In this document: positions 28,801-37,373 of the stretch, piece by piece | Position numbering within the stretch: position 1 is the stretch's first letter | How the letters are laid out: each line of letters opens with the position of its first letter | Source of the DNA: Acidobacteriaceae bacterium | GTDB taxonomy: Bacteria; Acidobacteriota; Terriglobia; Terriglobales; Acidobacteriaceae | DNA: 62,361 nt | Reading direction: 5' to 3' | NCBI GenBank assembly: GCA_003134435.1 | Contig: PLBE01000259.1 | Span: forward strand, 76,704 to 139,064 | The notes under the pieces: generated by a model | Seen by the model: only the letters and a program-made list of their open reading frames with translations | The model's database searches: none | What the model was told of the DNA's origin: nothing | Translations under genes and position numbers: made by a program

Positions 28801-29428
28801 GCCCTCGACCGGCGGCTTTGACGGCCACGGCAATGCCTTACCGGCGGAAATGCTCCCCCAACAAATTACCTTTAACGATGTGCCCTTCCATCTGGCAGAA
28901 GCAAACACTGGTGTCCCGAATGCCGTTGTCGCCAAGGGACAGTCCATCTCTTTGCCGGATGGTCGCTACAACCGCGTCTACATTCTCGCTGCCGCCACGG
29001 GCGGCGACCAGTCGGCGAATTTCCAGTTGGGGAACAGCGAACACTCCCTGAACATCGAGGATTGGGCCGGCTTCATTGGACAATGGGACGATCGGCAGTG
29101 GAGTTCAACGGACACATCCAAAGATAACTACGGCGATATGACCGGGCTCAAGCCCGGATTCATCAAGCGTGCGGACCTCGCCTGGTTTTGTTCGCATCAC
29201 CACAACGCGGCCGGCCAGAATGTGCCCTACCAATACTCCTATCTCTTCGCCTATGGGCTCGATTTACCCGCTGGCGCAACAACCATCAAATTGCCCGACA
29301 ATGACAGGATCCGCATTTTCGCCATTTCGGTCGCCGAAGAGAATCCCGTGGTGACGCCGGTGCAGCCCCTGTATGACGTTTTGCCTCCGACCGCGCGCGC
29401 GGCTACCAACTTCGGAATTTCGCAATGA
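25850..29428 (+). CDS. Secreted GH38 alpha-mannosidase
   Basis: 1192 residues. ATG 25850 was chosen: AGGGAGG lies 6 nt upstream and a compact signal peptide follows (RAATIFVLFACLGYMQAQ); the frame extends to 25787 without an RBS. GH38 metal and catalytic motifs are present: VVGYAHLDTEWRWEYP (zinc His/Asp, about residue 43), the nucleophile Asp of MLPDCFGFPASLP (about residue 156), FSTQKLTW, and the second zinc region GGHFHDIAAG (about residue 468). The C-terminal half is the beta-sandwich region. It releases alpha-mannose from N-glycan-type or fungal mannans. Followed closely by GH20. Confidence 0.93.
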   Translation: MRPFRAATIFVLFACLGYMQAQSPTGEKPASSQQPTLYVVGYAHLDTEWRWEYPQVIDEYLRKTMEYNFPLFDKYPHYIFNFSGANRYRLMKEYFPADYARLKKYVAQGQWFPAGSSMEEGDVNSPSAEAIIRQILYGNNWFRKEFHKASAEYMLPDCFGFPASLPTILAHSGVRGFSTQKLTWGSSAPGGGLQSRELTPEGVPFNVGVWVGPDGESVLAALNPGNYGGNIDTDLSQPLPGEPPNAAWENLKEKVAELQQKLQKAEQARQTLDPSEVARFYELSDQQEAWAKFQGDREFDRHQVDWAGRVQQNGKVTGVFTDYRYYGTGDIGGGPEESTVQRLEAIVTHGAASFPLPQRLFEGQNETVGPLVKAGDGPVRVISAAADQMFLDITTSDAAKLPRYTGEMELTNHSAGSLTSQAYQKRWLRKQELLADAAEKSSLAAEWLGARTYPLDRMNNAWTLAMGGHFHDIAAGTATPKSYEFAWNDDVIAMNQFAGVLSNATEAVAAGLNTETMGVPIVVFNPLNIAREDVVEAAIDFPGGTPQSVRVTGPDGKDVAAQFSNGKLLFLARVPSVGYAVYDVQPRAESVRDRSALIVSDRSLENHYYRVQLNSAGDVSSIFYKPADNASTGRELLSSPARLAISYDNPEQYPAWNMDWDQEQAAPKTYVGGPVRVRVVEDGPVRVAVEVSRETAGSKFVQTIRLSAGDAGQRVEFGNIIDWSTRESNLKATFPLTASNLTATYNWDIGTIERPTAAPKKFEVPSHQWIDLTDVSGEFGATILTDCKNGSDKPNDNTIRLTLLRTPGTRGGFADQSTQDIGHHEFLFGFAGHAGDWRQAETDWQGQRLNDPLVAFQTTKHSGALGREFSLLKVDNPRIRLLALKKAEQSDEVIARLVELNGKPQRDVRVSFASALSSAREVNGQEQPVGPARIVAGALVTSFAAYQPRTFAVKLAAPSNKVARVRSTPVALNFDLATATADGTPSTGGFDGHGNALPAEMLPQQITFNDVPFHLAEANTGVPNAVVAKGQSISLPDGRYNRVYILAAATGGDQSANFQLGNSEHSLNIEDWAGFIGQWDDRQWSSTDTSKDNYGDMTGLKPGFIKRADLAWFCSHHHNAAGQNVPYQYSYLFAYGLDLPAGATTIKLPDNDRIRIFAISVAEENPVVTPVQPLYDVLPPTARAATNFGISQ

Positions 29429-29450
29429 ACCACCAGCCTTCCCCCAGCCT

Positions 29451-31568
29451 ATGAAACGAGGTAGCGTGACACGTCGACTAGCACTGGCAGCATCCTTGGC
29501 ATGTCTCACCACATTTTCTATCGCGCAGACTCAGGCAACGTCTTCGCCAAGCGCGGCCGGATTCATCAACACCCTCATGCCCGAACCGGCGCAATTCAAT
29601 ACCGGCGAAGGCCGGCTCGCGATCACCTCATCCTTCACCGCTAGCGCCGACCACTTTCGCGATGCCCGCCTCGAAGCTGCCGTCACGCGCAGCCTGGAAC
29701 GAATCAAGACTCACGCCGCGATCTTGATTTCCACAGCATTGGTAACCGACAACGCCTCCCCAACCATCCTTATCAGCGTCGATGGCCCGGGAGAGACCAT
29801 CCAATCAGTCGACGAAGACGAGTCCTATTCGCTGGACGTCACGACATCGGCTGTCCGTCTTCATGCCGCCACCGTCGTCGGAGCTGTGCGCGGCCTGGAA
29901 ACCTTGCAGCAGCTCATTCAATCCGACGCGACCGGTTATTTCATTCCTGCCATCTCCATCCACGATTCGCCCCGTTTCCACTGGCGCGGCCTCATGGTCG
30001 ACTGTGGACGCCACTTCATACCGGTCGAAGTTCTCAAACACACTCTCGACGGCATGGCCTCGGTGAAACTCAACGTCTTTCACTGGCACCTCAGTGAAGA
30101 CCAGGGCTTCCGCATCGAAAGCAAGGCCTTTCCAAAACTCGCCGGAATGGGCTCCGACGGACTCTTTTATACCCAGGAGCAAGCCCGTGAAATCGTCGCC
30201 TACGCTCGCGACCGCGGCATCCGAGTCGTACCTGAGTTCGACATGCCGGGCCACACCGGTGCCTGGTTTGCCGGATATCCTGAACTCGCCAGCGCACCCG
30301 GTCCCTTTCATGTCGAGCGCGAATTCGGTGTCTTCGATCCCGTCATGGATCCCACTCGCGAAACTACTTACAAGTTTCTCGATACTTTCATCGGCGAAAT
30401 GGCCTCCATTTTCCCCGACCACTTCATGCACATCGGGGGCGACGAGAATAATGGCGTGGAGTGGAAGTCCAACCAGCGCATCCAGCAGTTCATGCGCAAA
30501 CACACCCTCAAGGATACCGCCGCGCTGCAAAACTACTTCAACCAGCGTCTCCTCAAGCTCCTCGATAAGCATGGCAAGCACATGATCGGGTGGGACGAGA
30601 TTCTTACTCCCGACTTGCCTAAAGGCGTGGTCGTCCAAAGTTGGCGCGGCTTCGACTCGCTGGCCGCCGGAGCCCGGAATGGATATAGCGGCATCCTCTC
30701 CGCCGGCTACTACTTGAATCACAAGAACAGCGCTGAGTCCCACTATCTCGTCGATCCGCTTCCCGCGACCAGCAACCTCACTCCCGAGGAGCAGTCTCGC
30801 ATCCTTGGCGGAGAGGCCTGCATGTGGACCGAGCAGGCCGGCCCCCAAACCATCGACTCGCGCATCTGGCCGCGAGCCGCAGTCATCGCTGAACGCCTCT
30901 GGTCCCCTCGTAGCGTCGATAACGTGGACGACATGTACCGCCGTCTGGCGCTTGCATCGCTCCGCCTCGAAGCCTTCGGCCTCACTCACATTTCTCACGA
31001 AGACTTGACCCTCCGCCAGTTGGCCGCAACCGAGCAGATCGGCCCCCTGCACGTCCTGGCTTCCGTGCTCAAACCCGTCACCTTCGGCGAGCAGGCATCC
31101 CTACAACGGCCCAATCAACTTACGCCACTCAATCATTTCGTGGACGCGCTTCCGCCCGATCCGCCATCAGGCCATGATTTCGCGGTCCTGGTCCGCAACT
31201 ATCTTCAGTCCCCCTCCACGCGCCCACAGCAACAGGCCGAACTGACCGCGGAATTCAACACCTGGATCGCAGCCGAGCCCGGGGTCATGCAGCTGATCGC
31301 CGCCTCGCCCCAACTCGCAGAGACCCAGGGTCGGGCCCGCCAGCTCGCCGAACTGGGAACCACAGGCCTGGAAGCCATTTCCTACCTGGCCTCCGGAATG
31401 TCCGCGTCCCCCGGTTGGAAGGCTGGAAAACTCGGGCTCCTGGACGATGCTGAAAAGCCCCAAGCCTTGGTAACATTCACCGTGATCCAGCCGCTCCGAG
31501 ATCTGGTCAACGCCGTTCCGGAAACGCCTGCAGGTAACGTCTCAAACAGTTTTCGATTTGATAGATAG
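29451..31568 (+). CDS. Secreted GH20 beta-N-acetylhexosaminidase
   Basis: 705 residues from ATG 29451, which begins a signal peptide (RRLALAASLACLTTFSIAQ); the frame is open to 29373 inside GH38. An N-terminal GH20b-like domain (about 30-165) precedes the barrel: RFHWRGLMVDCGRHF, LNVFHWHLSEDQGFRIE, PEFDMPGHTGAW, and the catalytic Asp-Glu pair of MHIGGDENNGVEW (about residues 331-332). Cleaves terminal GlcNAc or GalNAc by substrate-assisted catalysis. It starts 22 nt after the GH38 stop, and with GH38 and GH29 forms a set suited to complex glycoprotein glycans or chitin oligomers. Confidence 0.94.
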   Translation: MKRGSVTRRLALAASLACLTTFSIAQTQATSSPSAAGFINTLMPEPAQFNTGEGRLAITSSFTASADHFRDARLEAAVTRSLERIKTHAAILISTALVTDNASPTILISVDGPGETIQSVDEDESYSLDVTTSAVRLHAATVVGAVRGLETLQQLIQSDATGYFIPAISIHDSPRFHWRGLMVDCGRHFIPVEVLKHTLDGMASVKLNVFHWHLSEDQGFRIESKAFPKLAGMGSDGLFYTQEQAREIVAYARDRGIRVVPEFDMPGHTGAWFAGYPELASAPGPFHVEREFGVFDPVMDPTRETTYKFLDTFIGEMASIFPDHFMHIGGDENNGVEWKSNQRIQQFMRKHTLKDTAALQNYFNQRLLKLLDKHGKHMIGWDEILTPDLPKGVVVQSWRGFDSLAAGARNGYSGILSAGYYLNHKNSAESHYLVDPLPATSNLTPEEQSRILGGEACMWTEQAGPQTIDSRIWPRAAVIAERLWSPRSVDNVDDMYRRLALASLRLEAFGLTHISHEDLTLRQLAATEQIGPLHVLASVLKPVTFGEQASLQRPNQLTPLNHFVDALPPDPPSGHDFAVLVRNYLQSPSTRPQQQAELTAEFNTWIAAEPGVMQLIAASPQLAETQGRARQLAELGTTGLEAISYLASGMSASPGWKAGKLGLLDDAEKPQALVTFTVIQPLRDLVNAVPETPAGNVSNSFRFDR

Positions 31569-31624
31569 ATGCTTGCTAAATAGATATTTGATAGTCGACG
31601 TAGCGTAGACCCTCTTAAAATCGC

Positions 31625-31650
31625 TCGGCGAAGCCGATTGAGGTCTCAAT
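31625..31650 (+). promoter_or_regulatory. Two adjacent palindromes over the GH3 ribosome-binding site
   Basis: TCGGC-GAA-GCCGA (31625-31637) runs directly into ATTGAG-GT-CTCAAT (31637-31650), whose arms cover the GAGG Shine-Dalgarno and reach the ATG at 31649. In mRNA they would compete with ribosome binding. Confidence 0.4.
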
Positions 31651-34309
31651 GCCGATCCCGCTGAAGAACATATTAACGACGCTGGCCGTGATTTCCCTCT
31701 TGCCCCTTGCCTGGGCGCAATCGACGAATTATGAGACCGTTCCCGCGTTCCGCGATCCCGATCGTACTCCCCAAGAACGGTCTATGGATCTCGTGGGAAG
31801 ACTCACTCTGCAGGAAAAAGTGCTGCAAATGCAGAACTCGGCTCCCGCCATCACACGCCTGGGCATTCCTGCATACGACTGGTGGAACGAAGCTCTCCAT
31901 GGAGTAGCGCGTGCCGGCCGGGCCACCGTTTTTCCCCAGGCGATTGGACTGGCGGCTACGTGGGATACCGACCTCATGCACCGCATCTCCGAGACGATCT
32001 CCACCGAAGCTCGGTCGAAATATAATCAATCCATCCGCCAGGGCCAAACCGGCCGCTACCACGGGCTCACTTTTTGGTCGCCGAATATCAACATTTTTCG
32101 TGATCCACGCTGGGGTCGTGGCCAGGAAACCTACGGCGAAGATCCCTTCCTCACCTCACGCATGGCCGTGGCTTTCATCCAGGGCATGCAAGGGAACGAC
32201 CCCCAGTATTCGAAAACCGTCGCCACTCCCAAGCATTTCGCGGTTCACAGCGGCCCCGAGCCCTCTCGTCATTCCTTTGACGCCCGTCCCTCAGCGATCG
32301 ACCTCGATCAAACCTATCTCGCCGCCTTTCGCGCGAGTATCGTCGAGGGCCATGCCGGATCGGTTATGTGTTCGTACAACCGGGTCGACGGCGCCCCGGC
32401 ATGCGCCAGTTCCTTTCTTCTCCAGGATCACCTCCGCGGCGCCTGGGGATTTCACGGTTACGTAGTCAGCGACTGCGGCGCCGTCACCGACGTTGTCGAA
32501 GGTCACAAGTACAAGGCCACCTTGGCAGAAGCAGCCGCGGCTGCCGTCAAGGCGGGCACCGATCTCACCTGTGGCGATGAATATTCTTCTTTGATCGAGG
32601 CGGTGCATCGCGGCCTCATCTCCGAAAGTGAAATCGACGCCGCGCTCCGCAGGTTGTTCGCCGCCCGCTTCCGCTTGGGCATGTTCGATCCACCCGAACG
32701 CGTTCCCTACTCCGCGATCCCGGAATCGGATAACGACTCACCGCAACATCGCCAGCTTGCATTGCAAGCCGCGCGCGAATCCATGGTGCTCCTCAAGAAT
32801 GAAAATAATATTTTGCCGCTGAAATCGCCGCGCCGGATTGCCGTCATTGGCCCCTCCGCCGATGATTCCGACATGCTTCTCGCGAACTATCACGGGACCC
32901 CTTCCCACACCGTAACTCCGCTGGCCGGAATGCAAAAACAATTTGGCGATAAAAGTGAGATTCGATTCGCGCTCGGAAGCACGTTCTCCAGCGTGTCAGA
33001 AACCCCCGTCCCGCCCGCCGTCCTCTCGCCTCCGCGCCAGCCGCAAAACGATATGCAATCCGGTGTCCCCATTCATGGATTGCTCGGCCAGTATTTCGCC
33101 GATCCTGACCTTCAAGGCGAGCCCGCTCTGTCTCGCGTCGAACCCCAGGTCTACCTGCAACGCGAAAACGAGGCCCCCGACGTCGAATCGCACCTCCCTC
33201 GCAACGGTTATTCAGTTCGCTGGAGCGGCACCATCCGCGCCCCATACTCCGGTGAATATCAGATTGGTGTCGTCCGCGTTCGCTGTGAGGATTGCCCGGC
33301 GGATGACTCCGTCCAGTTTTTCATCGACGACAAACCGGTCCTCCAAGACGCATCTCCATATTCATCGTCACAAGCAGTCAAGATGCTGCAACTCCAATGG
33401 CGACGAGGCCACAACTACCGTTTGCGACTGGAATATCGCCAGCGCCGTGGGGGCGTGGGCGTAAAGCTGGTCTGGATCCCTCCCGCCAAGCCGCTCCTCG
33501 AAGAAGCGGTGAAGACCATAAAAAGCTGCGATCTGACCGTCGCCTTTGTCGGCCTGAATTCCGAACTCGAAGGCGAAGAGATGCCGGTCAGCATTCCCGG
33601 CTTTTCCGGCGGAGATCGCACCTCTCTGAATCTTCCCGAACCGCAGGAAAAACTTATCGAGGCCGCCACTAGAACCGGCAAGCCCCTGCTTGTCGTCCTG
33701 CTGAGCGGAAGCGCCGTCGCCATCAACTTTGCCCAGGAGCATGCCGCCGCCGTGCTCGCCGCCTGGTATGGCGGAGAAGAAGCCGGCACGGCCATCGCCC
33801 AGACTCTTGCCGGCCAAAACAATCCTGCGGGCCGCCTCCCAATCACGTTCTACCGCTCGGTTGCCGACCTACCTCCGTTCGAAGATTACGCCATGCGTGG
33901 CCGCACCTATCGCTACTTCGCCGGAAATCCCCTCTACCCGTTCGGCTTCGGCCTCAGCTACTCCTCGTTTCATTATTCCGATTTGCGCGCAGTTCCATCT
34001 GACCATGACGGCACCCACTTCCACGTCTCTGCCCTGGTCCAAAACGTATCGACTCGAGAGGGCGACGAGGTAGTCCAACTTTACGTGAATCGCGAAACCC
34101 CGGCTGTCGGCGATTCTATCCGCAATTTGCGCGCCTTTCAGCGCATTCACTTGAGTCCGAAGGAAAGCAAGATGGTCGAGTTCGACCTCGATCGGGCGGA
34201 TCTGCCCGAAACATCCGCTGGAGAGAACAACTCGCCCGCAAAACTCCACATCAGCGTAGGCGGTGGTCAGCCGCTGCCAAGCGCCGCTTACGTCGAAGGA
34301 TCTTTCTGA
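31649..34309 (+). CDS. Secreted GH3 beta-glucosidase/beta-xylosidase with PA14 insert
   Basis: 886 residues with signal peptide (TLAVISLLPLAWAQ). N-terminal GH3 barrel with NEALHGVARAG, FSPNINIFRDPRWGRGQETYGEDP-type wording, KHFAVHSGPE and the nucleophile Asp of VVSDCGAV (about residue 275). A PA14 domain (about residues 470-610, containing GLLGQYFADPDL and RWSGTIRAPYSGEY) is inserted in the second alpha/beta domain. An FN3-like domain closes the protein. The architecture and SDC motif match bacterial beta-xylosidase/beta-glucosidase members. It follows GH20 by 80 nt and is probably the last gene of the DeoR-GH38-GH20-GH3 series. Confidence 0.93.
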   Translation: MPIPLKNILTTLAVISLLPLAWAQSTNYETVPAFRDPDRTPQERSMDLVGRLTLQEKVLQMQNSAPAITRLGIPAYDWWNEALHGVARAGRATVFPQAIGLAATWDTDLMHRISETISTEARSKYNQSIRQGQTGRYHGLTFWSPNINIFRDPRWGRGQETYGEDPFLTSRMAVAFIQGMQGNDPQYSKTVATPKHFAVHSGPEPSRHSFDARPSAIDLDQTYLAAFRASIVEGHAGSVMCSYNRVDGAPACASSFLLQDHLRGAWGFHGYVVSDCGAVTDVVEGHKYKATLAEAAAAAVKAGTDLTCGDEYSSLIEAVHRGLISESEIDAALRRLFAARFRLGMFDPPERVPYSAIPESDNDSPQHRQLALQAARESMVLLKNENNILPLKSPRRIAVIGPSADDSDMLLANYHGTPSHTVTPLAGMQKQFGDKSEIRFALGSTFSSVSETPVPPAVLSPPRQPQNDMQSGVPIHGLLGQYFADPDLQGEPALSRVEPQVYLQRENEAPDVESHLPRNGYSVRWSGTIRAPYSGEYQIGVVRVRCEDCPADDSVQFFIDDKPVLQDASPYSSSQAVKMLQLQWRRGHNYRLRLEYRQRRGGVGVKLVWIPPAKPLLEEAVKTIKSCDLTVAFVGLNSELEGEEMPVSIPGFSGGDRTSLNLPEPQEKLIEAATRTGKPLLVVLLSGSAVAINFAQEHAAAVLAAWYGGEEAGTAIAQTLAGQNNPAGRLPITFYRSVADLPPFEDYAMRGRTYRYFAGNPLYPFGFGLSYSSFHYSDLRAVPSDHDGTHFHVSALVQNVSTREGDEVVQLYVNRETPAVGDSIRNLRAFQRIHLSPKESKMVEFDLDRADLPETSAGENNSPAKLHISVGGGQPLPSAAYVEGSF

Positions 34310-34386
34310 TCTTTGGGGTTCTGCCGTTTTGGAAGACTTCCACAGAATGGGCTTTGCACCGCCAGACGCCGCCACTTCGCTCGCGT

Positions 34387-36957
34387 TTACTCTACCTTCA
34401 AAGTCGGCTGATCGCTCGACGGATTCGCCGGCGAACCAAGCGCGTTGCCTTTGCTGGCCGGGTTGACCACCTGGCTCAGCGGGGCTGATGTGCTGGCCGC
34501 GAACGATGTGCTCCCCTTGTAGATGGCCGTAATGGAATGCGTGCCTGCAGCTAACTTCGTGGTTGTGTAACTGGCCACACCGCCGCTGAGCGCAACTCCC
34601 GCCAGTTCTACAGTGCCATTCTCGAAAACCACCCGTCCTGTCGGCGTTCCGCTGAACTCCGGCGTCACGGTTGCCGTAAAGGTCACCGACTGTCCGAAAG
34701 TCGACGGATTCAGCGTCGAGATCAGCGAAGTCGTGCTGCTGGCCTTGCCGACTAACAACTTCACCGCTTTGGATGTGCTGGAAATGAAGATCGCGTCGCC
34801 ACTATACACTGCATTGATCGCATACGATCCCTTTGCCAAAGAAGTCGACAAGTTCGCTACACCGCCGCTCAGTGTGGCTGTTCCCACAACGCTCGCGCCG
34901 TGCATGAACGTGACCGTGTCTCCGTCGGGCGGAGGGCCGATGCTCGAACTGACGCTGGCGCTGAAAGTCACTGGTTGACCAGCCACGGCCGAACTCGGGG
35001 AACACGTAGCGGTGGTCGTCGTCACTACCTGCACGACCTGATTGAGCGGCGTCGATGTGCTACCGCTATAAGGAGAGGTGCCTTTATAAACGGCTGTGAT
35101 GCTATTGGAACCCGCCGGCAACGCGCTCGTGCTGTACTGTGCACTTCCGTTACTAAGGCTCACTGTCGTCAGCGGCAACACGCCGTCATAGAACGTAACC
35201 GTGCCCGTCGGAACTCCTCCACCCGACTGCGGAGAAACTGTAGCAGTGAAAACCACACTCTTGCCCAGCACCGAGGGATTCACCGACGAAGTCACCCTGG
35301 TGATGGTTGGTGTAGCCCCGCCCGTCCCGGTCAATCCAAAGATCTGCAGTTGCTTGTAGCTGCCCACAAAGACCAGCCCGTTTGCAACCACCGGCACCAC
35401 ATTTGCGTTTGCTCCTATATTCGGCCATGAGCCCGCAGTCGCCTGGTATAACGTGCTCATCGTGCTTCCGCCTGAATCCGGATTGAACGCATACAGCTGA
35501 ATCGGTGCCCCGCCATTGTTCGACGGCGGGCGTGACACGGCCCAGATGATAGGACTAGCAGTCCCGTTGGATGAAATCGTCGTGAAAAATCCCGGATCCT
35601 GCACACTGCTGGCTACGATCTGCGCGCTGGTCACGGGGGTCAACATAACCGCTGGCGACGTCTGCACTTCCCAGACTTCCACGGTATTGCCGCCGCTGCT
35701 CACTACCCGGGCCGTTCCATCCGTTGGATCTACGTAGTAACTTTGCCCGCACCAACAAGCGCCCACCGGGTATTGACCCAACACATTATTAGTCGTGGGC
35801 GAGTATCCACCGAGATTGTCTTCGTTCATCAAATACATCGTTCCAAACTTGCCCGCAGCCACCGCCAGATGCGGTATCGTTCCCAGTTGATCGGGCAACA
35901 CCAACACCCCGCCGGAACCGAAATCCACATCGCCCTGATCCATGCTCGACACATTATCCGGTGTGAAGATGTCAACCATGGAGTTCAGCGTGGGCGAAAC
36001 CTTGACCACGCTCTCCTGAATGTTGGTAACACCGTTGTATGTGTTCCCCGCAGGATCCGAGTTTCCGGTTATAAACAGGACGTTGCCCTCGTCATCGGCC
36101 GCCGGCCCGTAGCCCGACATCCAGATCGACGAGAGAAAGAAACCGTTGACGTCGGTTGCCAGTTCGTCGGTCAGTTCGCTCGACGGAAACGGCGCCAGCG
36201 AACCTGCCGTCCACCCCAACAGCCAGCCGCGCGAAATATAAGCCCCGAAGCCATCGCAGAAGCTGCCAAACGCTGCATAAATACTGCCGTTTTCGAGCAG
36301 CAGTGCTGGCCGCTGCCGCTGGTACGTCGCGTTGAAGTTGTAGATCGATCCGTCGCTCAACGTATGGGACGCCGACACCACTTGAGGCGTCACTCGGTCG
36401 CTCAAACTTCCCAAATCGAGGGCGTGAAGCAGGTACGTCGGACTGCCCGAAATGCTCGTGTAAACCATCGCGTACAACGTGTTGCTGGTCGGATCAATCA
36501 CCGGCGTGGAGTTGATCCCCGCATTCGGCCCGGTGATGTTGCATCCCAGGGGATACCCCACCGGCGAGCCGAAATTCCGATTCAACAACACCGTTCCACT
36601 ATGCACATCGATGACATAGATCGAATTGCTTTCCGTCGCTACATACACCACGTCGTGGAGCCCCTGATAGTTACCGGCTGTGATCTGCACGCCCGGCATC
36701 ACCAGCGGCTGAGCGTCAATCTGGTCATCGACAGCCACATTCTGCAGCAGACCGAACGATGGGCTCGCCACTTGGGTGGGCGTCAGCTGCGACTCATTCC
36801 GGTTCCAGCCAGTGCGGTTGTTATCGTAATGGTAAGTTGTAACTGCAGTCTGACCTACAGCCAACAAAGCGCTCATGTTGATAAGCGCAATGGGAAAACC
36901 AATGGCCAACGCGATCTTCCTGACTATACGGTAATTCCGTCGACGTCCTTTAGGCAT
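34387..36957 (-). CDS. Secreted PQQ-like beta-propeller protein with three Ig-like repeats
   Basis: 856 residues with a signal peptide ending near LLAVGQ. Residues about 40-550 are quinoprotein-like propeller blades (VVYVATESNSIYVIDVHSGTVL, LVFVGSYKQLQIFGL). Three consecutive bacterial Ig-like domains (Big_3_5 type) follow at about 555-645, 650-735 and 740-832, each with the pattern SVxGKSVxFTATVSP...GTVTFYDG...LPAGSNSITAVYKG. No PQQ-binding Trp/Arg set was confirmed, so dehydrogenase activity is not claimed. Proteins of this layout are abundant in Acidobacteria and may act as surface or adhesion proteins. It is convergent with GH3. Confidence 0.8.
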   Translation of the reverse strand: MPKGRRRNYRIVRKIALAIGFPIALINMSALLAVGQTAVTTYHYDNNRTGWNRNESQLTPTQVASPSFGLLQNVAVDDQIDAQPLVMPGVQITAGNYQGLHDVVYVATESNSIYVIDVHSGTVLLNRNFGSPVGYPLGCNITGPNAGINSTPVIDPTSNTLYAMVYTSISGSPTYLLHALDLGSLSDRVTPQVVSASHTLSDGSIYNFNATYQRQRPALLLENGSIYAAFGSFCDGFGAYISRGWLLGWTAGSLAPFPSSELTDELATDVNGFFLSSIWMSGYGPAADDEGNVLFITGNSDPAGNTYNGVTNIQESVVKVSPTLNSMVDIFTPDNVSSMDQGDVDFGSGGVLVLPDQLGTIPHLAVAAGKFGTMYLMNEDNLGGYSPTTNNVLGQYPVGACWCGQSYYVDPTDGTARVVSSGGNTVEVWEVQTSPAVMLTPVTSAQIVASSVQDPGFFTTISSNGTASPIIWAVSRPPSNNGGAPIQLYAFNPDSGGSTMSTLYQATAGSWPNIGANANVVPVVANGLVFVGSYKQLQIFGLTGTGGATPTITRVTSSVNPSVLGKSVVFTATVSPQSGGGVPTGTVTFYDGVLPLTTVSLSNGSAQYSTSALPAGSNSITAVYKGTSPYSGSTSTPLNQVVQVVTTTTATCSPSSAVAGQPVTFSASVSSSIGPPPDGDTVTFMHGASVVGTATLSGGVANLSTSLAKGSYAINAVYSGDAIFISSTSKAVKLLVGKASSTTSLISTLNPSTFGQSVTFTATVTPEFSGTPTGRVVFENGTVELAGVALSGGVASYTTTKLAAGTHSITAIYKGSTSFAASTSAPLSQVVNPASKGNALGSPANPSSDQPTLKVE

Positions 36958-37251
36958 GGTTCTGGCGCCCTCTGTTTCCCAGTCTTTAGTTGTCTACGTG
37001 CCACGCTCAAACGACTATATCGCCGCATCTAGGGGGGAGCAGAAATTTCGGAGCGGGCCTCTACTTTAATGCATTCCGCGGTTCAACGTCAACAAAAACC
37101 CACCTTTGCCGCTGATAGGGCAGATCAGCGCGCCTCACCTTGGCCGCTTTTCCTAAAGTCGTGGAGACTCCATTATGTGCGTGGTCATGCCCATGAATAC
37201 ACGGGGATATCCACGACACTCGCAATCGACCCGACGCCGATCAGCGCTCCT

Positions 37252-37335
37252 GTAACCGGAGCGTAGTAACCGGAGTGTAGTAACCAACGTGTAGTAACCA
37301 ACGTGAGGTAACGGGCGTGCAGTGACTGGATGGAG
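37252..37335 (-). repeat. 14-bp tandem repeat, five clear copies, downstream of the OYE gene
   Basis: Units of GTAACC(GG/AA)(A/C)G(C/T)GTA type at 37252, 37266, 37280, 37294 and 37308, with a decayed sixth from 37322. It ends 38 nt from the stop of the minus-strand flavin oxidoreductase. The rest of the 36958-37251 interval is the upstream region of the propeller gene, where I see no further feature. Confidence 0.85.
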
Positions 37336-37373
37336 TTCCCGCGCCCCGCGAGAGGCACACCGGCCTTTCTCAC

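Noticed and set aside
29805-31052. 415-codon minus-strand frame
   Set aside because: Lies wholly antisense to the GH20 gene, whose catalytic motifs are unambiguous.
34387-36957. PQQ-dependent alcohol dehydrogenase
   Set aside because: Propeller blades are present but no confident PQQ-binding or catalytic residues; the Ig-repeat tail suggests a surface protein.
35743-37032. 429-codon open frame on the plus strand
   Set aside because: Antisense to the PQQ-like/Ig-repeat gene, whose protein has a signal peptide and clear domains; the opposite translation shows no domain and is Arg/His-rich as expected for a shadow frame.
37185-37373. 62-codon minus-strand frame with repeated residues
   Set aside because: Its apparent peptide repetition comes from the 14-bp DNA repeat, whose unit is not a multiple of three.
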